64,000 bases of DNA from positions 62,001 to 126,000 of the forward strand of contig JAQTON010000001.1 in the NCBI GenBank assembly GCA_028713325.1, written 5' to 3'. Below, in pieces: positions 42,278-51,871 of the stretch. Origin of the DNA: Candidatus Altimarinota bacterium (lineage in GTDB: Bacteria; Patescibacteriota; Gracilibacteria; BD1-5; UBA2023). The notes beneath the pieces are model-generated. The model searched no databases, had not been told where the DNA came from, and saw nothing but the letters and a program-made list of their open reading frames with translations. Each line of letters starts with the position of its first letter. Position 1 is the first letter of the stretch. Made by a program: the position numbers and the translations under genes.

Positions 42278-43183
42278 ATGTACGATCTCATCATTATCGG
42301 AGCTTGATCCGCCGGACTTCCGGCAGGAATGTATGCTTCTCGCTATAAACTCAAAAACTGCATCATCGGAGCTATGCCCGGTGGGGCACTCGCCACTTCC
42401 CATAAAGTGGAGAACTATCCGGGAACCCTCTCCGCTTCCGGACGCGAGATTATGGATCGATTCACCGAGCATGCCGTTTCCGCCGGATCGGAACTTATCC
42501 AGGACGAAGTGACGAAAGTGACGAAAAATGAAAATACTTTCACGGTAGCAACTGCGAGTGGAAAAACATTCGAATCCAGATTCGTGCTTCTTGCAATCGG
42601 GAACCGTTACCGACATCTCGGAATTCCAGGGGAAGAAAAATTCCTCGGAGCCGGGGTTTCCTACTGCGCTACGTGCGACGGAATGTTCTTTCGGAATCGT
42701 GTTGTTGCATTGGTGGGCGGAGGAAATAGTGCGGTAACCGAGGCGTTATTCCTTGCGGAAGTCTGCAAAGAGGTTCATATCCTCGTGCGCGGAGCGAAAT
42801 TCCGTGCGGAAACGGTATGGATTCACCAGATCGAGAAACACTCGAATATTCATGTTCATTTTGAAACCGGTGTCGCTTCCATAGAGGGAGGATTCAGCGT
42901 GGAAAAACTTGTTTTATCGGATGGAAATGAATTGGCAGTTGATGGAATTTTTGTTGCCATCGGAAATCAACCGAATACCACCCTCGTCGATGGTCTTAAT
43001 CCTGAAAAGGACGACTCCGGATATATCGTCGTGGATGCTCGTCAAGAGACGAGTGTTCCGGGACTCTATGCCGCAGGCGATATCACTACGGGCTCCAATA
43101 AGTTCCAACAAACCATTATGAGTGCCGCGGAGGGGTGTCTTGCGGCACATTCGATACATGAAGATATCCTCAGAGGTTTCTAA
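42278..43183 (+). CDS. trxB: Thioredoxin reductase-like flavoprotein
   Basis: The 301-residue product has the FAD loop LIIIGA-Gly-SAGLPAG, in which the middle glycine is TGA at 42305-42307. The redox pair is CATC in VSYCATCDGMFF (Cys130 and Cys133), the NADPH loop is ALVGGGNSAVTEA, and the FAD C-terminal motif is PGLYAAGDITTG. Length and order match TrxB. It reduces thioredoxin or a related partner with NADPH. Without table 25 the first nine residues, including the essential glycine, would be lost. Its TAA overlaps the TAG of smpB on the other strand. Confidence 0.96.
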
Positions 43184-43638
43184 AACCTTCCGATTTCTCG
43201 GTCCATATCACGACTCACATCCCGTTCTTTCAGCACCTGTTTCTTCTCGAAAACCTTTCGTCCCCGGGCGAGAGCAACGGATATTTTTATGAGATTTCCC
43301 TTGGAATAAACTTCCGTCGGGATAAGAGAAAAACCTTTTTCTTTCAGCTTTCCAGTGAGGTAATCGATATCCTTTTTCTTGAGAAATATCTCCCTATCGG
43401 CCGTCGGATTGATTCCGAGCTTGTGGGGAAGGTGCTCGTACGGGGAGATGTGAAAACTTTTCAGAATCGGCCGTCCGGAAGCAAGACTTACATAACTTCC
43501 TTTGAGATTGCATTGTTTTGCCCGTACGCTTTTTACTTCCGGTCCCGTGAGTTTGATTCACGCTTCGTAGCCCTGCACGATTTCATAATCGAACAGGGCT
43601 TTCTTATTGACGTGAAGTGAGGTGGTAGGGGATTTCAT
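43180..43638 (-). CDS. smpB: SsrA-binding protein SmpB
   Basis: With TGA at 43558-43560 as Gly, the 152-residue frame from ATG 43638 to TAG 43180-43182 reads ALFDYEIVQGYEA-Gly-IKLTGPEVKSVR, the SmpB signature, and continues with NLKGSYVSLASGRPILKSFH, HISPYEHL and DREIFLKKKDIDYLTGK. The basic tail (VFEKKQVLKERDVSRDMDRE) is typical. SmpB brings tmRNA to stalled ribosomes. The tmRNA gene was not found in this window. Confidence 0.96.
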
Positions 43639-43675
43639 AATGATGGTAAAAAATATTTGTTCTTTTCAGAAGTCT

Positions 43676-44350
43676 CTATTTTCCAAAATTTCTATTCGCG
43701 TCTTTTAGTGTTTCGAACGCTTTGTAGAATTCCCGTTCTTTGAAATCCGGCCAGAGAGTTTCTGTGAAATAATACTCGCTGTACTCGCTCTGATAGAGGA
43801 AATATCCGGAATGACGCGTATCTCCACCCGTCCGTACGATGAGATCCGGGGGTGGAAATCGTCCCGTATCAAGAAAGGAGAGAAAGGTGGTTTCATCGAG
43901 CAAGCGTATATCACCATTTTGCTCTATAAACTTCTGTATTCCTCGGATAATCTCATCCTGTCCTCCGTACCCGATGGCGAGAATACAGGTCATGTTCGTT
44001 CCGTTTTTTGTCTTTTCTCGGGCACTGTTCAGAAGTTCTGTAGTGTAAGAGGGGAGTATGAGGGGATTTCATACCCATTCAAACTTAATACTTTTTTCAA
44101 GAAGCTTCGGAAGGAGTTTCTCGATGCTTTCCGAAAAAAGTTTGTAGAGATACTCGAGCTCTTCTTTACTTCTATTTTCGATATTTTTTTTGGCAAGTGC
44201 CCAGAAACTGCAATACTCTATCCTCTCATTATAACAAAGTTCCACCATTTCCTCGAGTCGAATGCGTCATTCCTGATGTCCGAGAAGCGTTTGAAGCATA
44301 TGTTGCTTCGCCCATCGACGATTACCATCCATGATGAAAGAGAAGTGCAT
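43676..44350 (-). CDS. uppS: Undecaprenyl diphosphate synthase (cis-prenyltransferase)
   Basis: The ATG at 44350 gives 224 residues starting MHFSFIMDGNRRWAKQ, the catalytic Asp region of the family. The next motif, GHxxG, reads GHQE-Gly with TGA at 44267-44269. The C-terminal substrate motif DLIVRTGGDTRHSGYFLYQ and EYYFTETLWPDF follow. It makes the C55 lipid carrier for peptidoglycan and surface polymers. The product is slightly shorter than the usual 240-250 residues. It is 11 bases after ruvX in the same reverse-strand run. Confidence 0.96.
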
Positions 44351-44361
44351 GAGAGGAAAAA

Positions 44362-44775
44362 TTAAGAGTTAAAAGCCAAGCTTTTATTTGAATCCAAGTA
44401 ACTTTGAAGCAGGATACTCGCCGCAACATCATCGATGTTATCTCGAATGAATTTCGTCCCAATGTGCCCCATGGAGCTTCTCGCCTCAAAAGTCGTCAAT
44501 CGCTCGTCCCATTCGATATATTTCATATCTTTCGGGAGGATGTTTTGAAGTTTCTTCTGGAACTCTCGAGTCCGATTTGCCTGATCCGAAGTGGTTCCAT
44601 CCATATGATTGGCAATCCCGATGACAATCATATCTATCTTGCGTTCCTTGATGAGTTTCGGAAGAGAGGAAAATACTTCCTTGGTTGCGATAATCGCGAG
44701 CGGAAAGGCAATTCCCTCCACTTCTATTGCGAGTCCGATTTTTTTCGTCCCATAATCGATGGCAAGAGTGGGCAT
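44362..44775 (-). CDS. ruvX: YqgF/RuvX family nuclease
   Basis: The 137-residue product has the RNase H-like motifs of YqgF: LAIDYGTKKIGLAI with the first catalytic Asp, VIGIANHMDGTTS, the second acidic motif EWDERLTTFEA and the third DDVAASILLQSYLD. The family is linked to processing of the 5' end of pre-16S rRNA and to Holliday junction resolution. No recoding is needed. It lies 16 bases after rplI. Confidence 0.95.
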   Translation of the reverse strand: MPTLAIDYGTKKIGLAIEVEGIAFPLAIIATKEVFSSLPKLIKERKIDMIVIGIANHMDGTTSDQANRTREFQKKLQNILPKDMKYIEWDERLTTFEARSSMGHIGTKFIRDNIDDVAASILLQSYLDSNKSLAFNS

Positions 44776-44791
44776 AGAAGGCAGGTAAGTG

Positions 44792-45256
44792 TTATTTGCT
44801 CTTTATCTCGATGTGCATCTTTATATTCACATCGCTTCCGAGATTGATTTTGATATCGGTAACTCCCACTTGTTTGAGTTTATGTCCTTCGGGAAGGAGA
44901 ACGTGTTTTTTCTCAAGCTCTACTCCATATTTTTTCTTTATCTCCTGAGCAATCTCATGCTCTCCAAGTCAGCCGAAAATCTTGTCTTTGCTTCCAGCGA
45001 GCTCAAATGTAAGAGTGGTATTATGGAGTTTTTCTGCGATTTCATGACGGGCTTCTACGAGATGGCTCTTGTTATCCTGAGCCTTTTTCTTTTTCTCTGC
45101 CTCTCGTTTTATGAGCTCGGGGGTTGCAAGCCTGGCAAGGTTCTTGGCGATCAAAAAATTCCTCGCATACGCATGGCTTACCTCGATAATTTCTCCTTCC
45201 TTTCCCACATTGGCAATTCGCTCGAGGAGTTGCACAGACACCGTGTTATTTGCCAT
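44792..45256 (-). CDS. rplI: 50S ribosomal protein bL9
   Basis: One TGA is read as Gly inside KDKIFG-Gly-LGEHEIAQEI, giving 154 residues from ATG 45256 to TAA 44792-44794. The N-terminal domain has VQLLERIANVGKEGEIIEVS and ARNFLIAKNLA, the L9 signature, followed by the long connecting helix and the C-terminal RNA-binding domain. Under the standard code the C-terminal domain would be missing. Confidence 0.96.
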
Positions 45257-45293
45257 AATTTGAAATATTAGAATGTTAAATTACATAGAAAGA

Positions 45294-45605
45294 TTAGTGA
45301 CCGCGTGTTCCCATAACTCGACCGATGGGATGCTTGTCTGTCTGGGCTGAAATAGTATCATAGAGATTATCATTGGTATTTCCACAGTGTTCACACATAC
45401 TCTCTGTTTGAGAGAGGCTTCTTCCACATCCGGGACACGCATTTATAAAGATAAGTTCCAAAACTTTTGTGACGATATCGCCAGAAAGGTTTCGGAGATA
45501 TAGTTGTCCTTCCGGAGAATTAATATCAGGAAGTTTTTGGTATGCCTCAAAAGACACATCACGATTTTCTCTATCTTTTGGAAATTGGTCAGCAGAGATG
45601 AACAT
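45294..45605 (-). CDS. Small zinc-ribbon protein (103 aa)
   Basis: The C-terminal half holds two CxxC-type pairs (NACPGCGRSLSQTE and SMCEHCGNTNDN) that should bind one zinc ion. The N-terminal half is polar (DQFPKDRENRDVSFEAYQK). I recognise no family. It lies between nusA and rplI on the same strand, 37 bases before rplI, so a link to transcription or translation is plausible but unproven. Confidence 0.75.
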   Translation of the reverse strand: MFISADQFPKDRENRDVSFEAYQKLPDINSPEGQLYLRNLSGDIVTKVLELIFINACPGCGRSLSQTESMCEHCGNTNDNLYDTISAQTDKHPIGRVMGTRGH

Positions 45606-45652
45606 GTCAAAATAGTTATGTTTTGAAATAATGTTTTATTTAATCGTACGGA

Positions 45653-46714
45653 CTATACAACCTCTTTCGCATCCAAAATTATTTTATACCCGAGAAGCTC
45701 GGATGTAAGATTAATATTGGCTCCTCATTTTCCGAGGACTTTTGCCTTTTCTTCTTCGGTTACCGTGCATCGAATAATTTTATTCTCCTCATCAATCGTT
45801 ACTTTTTCGACCACTCCCGGTACGAGAGATTTTCGCACAAGTTCTTCTCGATTGGCAGTATAGTTAATAATATCGATTTTCTCTCCGGCGATTTCGTCGA
45901 CTACCGCACGAACACGGGCTCCTTTTGGTCCGATGAGACATCCTGCCGGGTCTACTTCTTCATATTCGGAAGCGACGATAATTTTGGTTTTGAATCCGGG
46001 AGTACGTGCGATGCTCACGATTTCGATGGTTCCATCTTCGAGTTCCGGAGCGTTCATCTCGAAGAGTTTCACGATGAGATTGGTATCTTTTCGAGTGAGC
46101 GTTACGCGAGGTCCGGAAAGAGTATCCTCCTCGAGTTTCGCAACCGAGAGGTAGATTCGTTGCCCCGGAGTGTATTTATCCTTGGAAACTTGCTCGGACT
46201 TCGGGAGAACTACTTGGTTTCCGTTGTAATCGAGAAGAACACGGTTTTTTTCTACGAGGTCTACTTTGAGACTGATAATTTCTCCTTCCTTTCCCTTAAA
46301 GAGATTAAAAATCTTTTCTTTTTCCGTTTCTTGTATCTTTTGGATGATGACTTGACGTGCTGCTTGGGACGCGATACGACCGAATCCCTCCGCATCTTCA
46401 AGAACTTCATCGCTTACATCGATTTCGATGGTATCTCCGATAGAGAAATTAACTGCGTCCTCTCCGAGGTCCGCGAGAGTCATCTCGGTATCCGGATTTT
46501 CCACAGTTTCCACGATAGTTTTTTCCACTGTGATTTCGATGGCACCCGTTTCGAAATCGAGATGGACATTTACCTCGCTATCTTTATTTCCAAAGTCTTT
46601 TCGGTACGCTGTTTTAATAGCAGATTCGATAATCTCCACGAGACGTTCGCGTGGTATTTTCTTTTCCGCGGAAATCTGATTAATGGCAGCTTCTATTTTT
46701 TTTATATCTATCAT
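45653..46714 (-). CDS. nusA: Transcription factor NusA
   Basis: The 353-residue protein has the NusA N-terminal domain (IPRERLVEIIESAIKTAYRK), an S1 domain (FKGKEGEIISLKVDLVEK), and two KH domains (RTPGFKTKIIVAS, DPAGCLIGPKGARVRAV; then KVLGK-Gly-GANINLTSELL). The second KH loop GKGG has a TGA-encoded Gly (45725-45727), so the standard code would cut the protein inside that loop. Length matches NusA without the extra C-terminal acidic repeats of E. coli. NusA controls pausing, termination and antitermination. It heads the run nusA - zinc ribbon - rplI - ruvX - uppS - smpB. Confidence 0.96.
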
Positions 46715-46754
46715 AATAGGGGGGATGAGGATAATAAATAACGTCTTGGTATAA

Positions 46755-46791
46755 AAAAAGAATCTGGAGGGAGATCCAAATTCTTTTTTCG
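46755..46791 (-). terminator. Terminator after the 413-aa membrane protein gene
   Basis: AAAAAAGAATCTGGA and TCCAAATTCTTTTTT pair around GGGAGA with one wobble pair. It lies between the reverse-strand gene ending at 46846 and the nusA start at 46714. Confidence 0.82.
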
Positions 46792-46845
46792 ACTTCCCAA
46801 ATACAAGAGAGAGTATATATGTATTTTTTATTTTATCAAATTTTT

Positions 46846-48087
46846 TTATAGAGTTGGTATTTCCGTTCCCGTGAGGGAACCAGTCGAAGTTTTATTTCGT
46901 ATATTTTTTTTGGTATTTTTTGTCACGCTGTAGTCACGTCCCATCTCATAATTCGTGGTTTCTACAGAAGGAGTAACGATAGGTTTTATCGTTTCTGTAT
47001 TGGGAATAGTTTCTGGCATAATTTCTCCTTGAGGAATATTTCCCTGATCAATATTCATTTCCCTGTTTTGTACTGTTTCTTGCACGCTGCTTTTTCAAGA
47101 TTTTTGTACATCGGTCTGGAAAAACGCTCCAGAGAACAGTGCTATTGCCGAAAGAGAGAGAACAACAATACCGGCACCGGCCAGAATTTTTGTTTTTTTC
47201 TGTAGGAAAAATCGAAATCCCGCACGACGCCCCTCGCTGAGCTCCATTTTTACTTCCGCAACATATTCCGGAGTGATAATACCGGTGTCTGTAGATTCCT
47301 CGGATACCGATATTGTCTCTGTACTTGATTCTTTTGGGGAAATTTCTGCAATATCCTGAACAATTATATTTTCCACATTGGAAATAGGGGAAAAAGTATC
47401 CGTAGATACTTCTATTGGAGAAATTTCTTCCGTTATAAGAATGGCTTCCTTGTTAATTATTGGTTTTTGATGATCTTTGATAGTGATGGAATCCTGAAGA
47501 TCGAGTAAATCTTCATCAAGATTTATCGTATCTGTGATTTGAAAATTTGGAAAAAACTCTTTTATCTCCGTCGGTTTTATATTTTCCTGTTTTATGTCTT
47601 TTGTTTCCATTGTTTCATCTATGATGATAATTGATTGCGGTTCTTCTGAAGAGTGTACCACTTCCTCCGTTATAGTGATTTCTACAGAAGGAGAAGATAT
47701 GATCATTTCTTTCTCGGACGGGATATCGATAATCTCCTCTTTTTGGAGAAGCTCTTCCGAATCGGAAGAGAATTCTGCTACTGTTTTCTCTTTTTCTGTT
47801 TGAAGGGAGACATTCTGAGAAAACACCTCTTTTTCTCTGGATTCTTCCACTATTATAACGGAATTTTCCAATCAGGAAGCTTTTTTTAGTTTCATGAGAG
47901 AAATTTTTGGACCGGTGGCAGGGATATTGTTCTCCTGAACACATTCCGAGACATTCGTGGCATTTTCGAAAATACTCGGTACCTCTTCTTTTGATATTTC
48001 TATCGGTGAAGGAAGAATATTTTCTCCACTAGAATCCTTTGTCGGTGCTACAGAGAGATTTTTAAGAGAACTAAGATTGAGTCCCAT
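46846..48087 (-). CDS. Single-span membrane protein with long acidic N-terminal region (413 aa)
   Basis: Two TGA codons (47872-47874 and near 47088) join three blocks into one frame ending at TAA 46846-46848. The first 290 residues or so are low-complexity and rich in Glu, Ser, Ile and Thr (SPIEISKEEVPSIFEN, EEVVHSSEEPQSIIIIDE), with a basic patch (RRAGFRFFLQKKTK) just before one hydrophobic helix (ILAGAGIVVLSLSAIALF). About 100 polar residues follow. By the positive-inside rule the acidic part is cytoplasmic. No family is recognised; a scaffold or regulator is possible but not shown. Confidence 0.75.
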
Positions 48088-48223
48088 GTTGCGGAGAATT
48101 ATGAAATATACGAGTGTATCATAACATATGATAATAATTCTGTCAAAAAAACAATGAGAAGAAAATATTGATATCTCTCTATTTTTTCGTACTATGGAGG
48201 TACATTAAAAATAACACACTTCT

Positions 48224-48499
48224 ATGACTCTCCTTCTTTTTTCTCTGCTTATGTTTCTATCGCTCATCCAATGGGTGGTTTTTATCGATGTGATACTCTC
48301 ATGGGGAACGCTCATTTGAATAAATTTCCGTCCAAAATTTATCGGGGCAATCACCCTCCCTCTCTATGAGACAGTGAGGCGGCTTATCCCTTCCTCGTTT
48401 GGGGGGATTGATTTTGCTCCGATTATTGTATTTATCGCCATTGAGCTTATAACGAAATTTATCCTAACAATAGATCCGGGTATAATGGGACTATTGTAA
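48224..48499 (+). CDS. yggT: YggT-family membrane protein
   Basis: With one TGA as Gly the frame from ATG 48224 to TAA 48497-48499 encodes 91 residues with two membrane helices. The pattern FIDVILSW, then ETVRRLIPSSFGGIDFAPIIV, is the YggT signature. The family is linked to osmotic tolerance and cell-division or chloroplast nucleoid functions in other organisms; the exact role is unknown. It lies 149 bases before ftsW/rodA, and yggT genes are often near division genes. Confidence 0.9.
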
Positions 48500-48648
48500 A
48501 TATCGTGCCAATGAACTTCATCGAGGCGGATAAGATTTTAATTTCGATAGTCATACGTTCTTGGTGAATTTCAGAACATTGCATTGGCTTCATATGGACG
48601 AGAAATAAAAACCTATCTGCTGAAAATAGACATAATTAACTTTCTCCT

Positions 48649-49866
48649 ATGCAAACGAAAAACATCGATTATTCCATATTTTTCATCGTTCTCTCGCTCG
48701 TGGTGTTCGGGATGATTATGATCAGCTCCGTAAGCGTTTATCCGTCCTTCAAGGTAACCTCCCTTATGGTAACGAAAGGATTGCTCGTTGAGCCGAATAA
48801 TTATTTCTATCTTCTCAAAAATATCACCCATGTATTTCTCAGTTTTCTGCTTTTTGCGTTCATTGTAAAAACTCCCTATTCTTTTTTTGAACGATATGCG
48901 AAACACATCTTTATTGCAGGAATATTTTCTCTTATCCTCGTATTTTTTATAGGAACCACCTATAACGGAGCCCGGGGATGGATCAATGTTCCGTTCCTTC
49001 CGTTCTCTCTCCAACCGGTGGAGTTTATGAAGTTCGGACTCATTGTCTATCTTGCTTATTTTCTCAAGAAACGTCATTCGCAAATCGCTGATTTTTTCAA
49101 CGGATTCCTTCCGTATATGTTCAATTTCGGGATTATTATGTTTCTCCTCATACTCCAACCGGATTTCGGTTCCATCCTCATCTGTACTCCTCTCGTTATC
49201 GCCATGTTTTTCGTCGGTTGAGGAAATGCCAAGCATCTTCTCGCTTCATTCGGGGTGTTTATGATATTTGCACTCTCTATTTACGGGCTCGGAAAACACA
49301 GTACCCCGACTGACAGAAATTCTCTCTCTTATATCACCGATCGAGTGGATAATTTTCTCGCGGATAATAAAAACGCCATACGAAACAAAACCATCAATTT
49401 TCAAACGGAGCAAGGGCTTATAGCTATCGGAAGCGGAGGGTTTTTCGGGCTCGGATTCGGGAAATCCATACAGAAGTTCTGATATCTTCCGGAAGTGGAA
49501 GGGGATTTTATCTTCTCGGTTATCGCCGAAGAGCTCGGTTTTCTCGGAGTGTTTTTCCTCGTATTCCTCTATCTCATCATCTGATGGCGCGGTTTCCTCA
49601 TCGCCGAAGCCACGCAGGATTTATTCTGAAAATACGTCGCCACAGGTATTACCACACTCATTCTTTCACAGGCTTTCATCAATATAGGAGTGAATTTGAA
49701 CATCCTTCCGCTCACGGGAATCACTCTTCCGTTCATCAGTTACGGAGGCTCCTCCCTCCTTTCTCTTATGCTTGCCGTGGGAGTGCTTCTGAATATCTCG
49801 CGAACCGCCGATTATGCGAGAGTGGAAAATAATATGGGGTTGTTTCGAAGGAATCGAATGAAATAA
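48649..49866 (+). CDS. ftsW: FtsW/RodA/SpoVE-family peptidoglycan polymerase
   Basis: Four TGA codons are read as Gly, giving 405 residues with about ten membrane helices. Conserved SEDS motifs are present: NGARGWINVPFLPFSLQPVEFMK cut here to its key residues (ARGW, QP.E), the FGLGFGKSIQKF-Gly-YLPEVEGDFIF loop, IAEELGFLG, and PLTGITLPFISYGGSS. These proteins polymerise glycan strands with a class B penicillin-binding protein. FtsW (septum) and RodA (side wall) are hard to separate by eye. The gene ends right before a strong terminator. Confidence 0.92.
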
Positions 49867-49901
49867 AAACCCCCCGCAATATCATTGCGGGGGGTTTTTC
49901 C
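49867..49901. terminator. Bidirectional terminator between ftsW and the chemotaxis gene
   Basis: AAAACCCCCCGCAAT pairs with ATTGCGGGGGGTTTTT around a short centre. It directly follows the ftsW stop and faces the end of the reverse-strand chemotaxis gene. Confidence 0.93.
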
Positions 49902-49935
49902 ATCCTCCTTACTGGATGTTTTCCTCCTTTTTTGG

Positions 49936-51600
49936 TTAATTTCAAATTTTGAATTTCGCTACCATGTCGGTTAAACTACCGGCGATATTTTGCAAGCCCT
50001 CGGCATTTTTGGCTACTGATTTGGTAGCGTTCGATGTTTCCTCGGTTGTTTGCGTAATATCTTCCATGGATATTGCCACTTGCCTCGCGGCCATATCCTG
50101 TTCTTGCATAGCATGGATAATTTCATTTACTTGACCATTGATTGCCGTTGCCCCGGTGGCAATTTCCTGAAGAATTTCCTCTGCCTTTTTGGAAAGACCG
50201 AAGCATTCGGATACAAGTCCCACATTGTGATTCATCAAATGAGCGGTATTTTCAACATCGTTCTGAATTCCCTTGATCATTCCAGAAATTTCTTTTGTTG
50301 CATTTCCGGTTTGTTCAGAGAGTTTTCGGACTTCATCGGCAACGACCGCAAATCCCCGACCAGACTCACCCGCTCTTGCCGCTTCAATTGCCGCATTAAG
50401 AGCGAGGAGATTTGTCTGTTCAGCGATTCCTTTGATTGTTTCCACAATCATGGTAATTTTCCCGGACCTTTCGGAGAGGGATCGAACCACGTTCGCCGTT
50501 TCTTTCGTGTTATCACTTAAACGAGTCATTCCTTCTTGAACATCTGAGATAGCCGTAGCACCTTGAAGGGCATTTTCGTGATTCTTTGCAATACCCTTTC
50601 CGCTTTGTTGAGCGGAATCTGTTACCGAAGTAATCGATACGGACATCTCCTCGATAGCAGCAGCCGTGGAAGCACTTTTTTCCGACTGTTTGAAAACCGC
50701 ATTGTTTATATGTCTTGATGCGACAGTCATATCTTCAGCATTCGCCTTAACTTTTTCCGAACTTTCTCGAACCGATGCAAGGGTAACGCGCATCTTTTCG
50801 AGAAGAACCTCAAATGCTTTGGTAATTCTCCCTATCTCATCACGGGATTCTATCCCCGTTGAAATGGTGAAATCGGTAGTTTCGCCAACCGCAACCATCG
50901 CACTTTCAAGTTTCTGTACCGAGGAAGAAATGGATCGAATAATCCAAAAACCCAGACCGAGACTTATACTGATGATAATCAGTACCAGCCCGATAATAAT
51001 TTTTTGGGTGAATTCGTACCGTTCATCCTTTTCCAGAATCTCGTTGTTCGTCGCTTTTTCAAGCAAAAGCACGAGTTCATGAATCCTTTGGAGGACCCTA
51101 ACGACTCTTGGCTCCATTTCCTGTAAAAGAATGGTTGTTCCCCGGTCGTAATTTCCTTCCTTTGCCGCCTTTGCCGCCTGCAGAAGTCCATTGGTAACAA
51201 AATCCTGCCTCCCTGACACAATTTCGCTAAAAAGAGCCTCCTCGCCATCAAAAAATTCATGATCACGATACTTTTTGAAAACATTATCGATCTTTTCTTT
51301 GTTTTCGGCGATCCTGTTGAGATGAACATCGATCCTGTGGTCGCCATGAAGGCCGGATGCGATTTTATCCTGGGGATTGTGTTGCAGTGCAAGTTTTATC
51401 TGGTTTCTATTGTCCTGGATGAGTGTTTGAATCTCAACCAAAACAATAGCGGGCAAGAAGTGATCGTGAATAACCATATCGCCAAAATCGTTGGCATTCC
51501 TCCAGGAAGCCATGAGAACACTTGTTATCAAAATGATGGCAAGAAGTGAACTTCCCACCAACAAAAAAAGTTTCTGTTTAATAGAAAAATTCATACGCAT
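49936..51600 (-). CDS. Methyl-accepting chemotaxis protein; apparent foreign gene
   Basis: ATG 51600 is chosen because a perfect AAGGAG lies 7 bases upstream, unlike other genes here. The product has a membrane helix near residues 12-32, a four-helix sensor domain, a second helix near 205-225, a HAMP linker and the signalling hairpin [20 protein letters not shown] with [17 protein letters not shown]. It reaches the usual receptor end (DMVAKFKI) exactly at TGA 49942-49944. With table 25 it would gain Gly-Asn and stop at TAA 49936-49938 (554 residues). No other TGA occurs in 552 codons. No che or flagellar genes are in the window and they are rare in this lineage. Recent transfer from a standard-code donor is inferred; its function here is unclear. 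Confidence 0.93.
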
Positions 51601-51607
51601 GATGTTG

Positions 51608-51613
51608 CTCCTT
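51608..51613 (-). promoter_or_regulatory. Shine-Dalgarno sequence of the chemotaxis gene
   Basis: AAGGAG stands 7 bases before the ATG at 51600 and decides that start over in-frame upstream codons. It is one of only two good Shine-Dalgarno sequences seen before genes in this window. Confidence 0.85.
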
Positions 51614-51697
51614 TTCAAAAATGAAACTGCTGTGAATATTAATGACCGATTGCGGAGTATTTGTATATCTTTTTTCATTAAAGTCAAATAGATCTAA

Positions 51698-51745
51698 GAA
51701 AAAATGTCCCTTTAACTTATTTCAAGATATGGGGACATTTTTTCT
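51698..51745. terminator. Hairpin ahead of clpB
   Basis: AAAAATGTCCC and GGGACATTTTTT pair around a 20-base loop and are followed by T residues. It lies in the 271-base gap between the chemotaxis gene start and clpB; no gene is seen in the rest of that gap. Confidence 0.7.
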
Positions 51746-51871
51746 CCGTTGTTTCATGTGTGACGGAACACGAACTTGTCAATTCATCAGATTTTTTCAT
51801 TTCCTCTTGCTTTTTAAATTGGCACGCATATACTGTATGTGCTAAATTATTTCATAATCTTCTCCTTTTTT

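Noticed and set aside
48511-48639. 42-codon ORF between yggT and ftsW
   Set aside because: It has no recognisable start context, motif or family, and its amino-acid makeup looks random.
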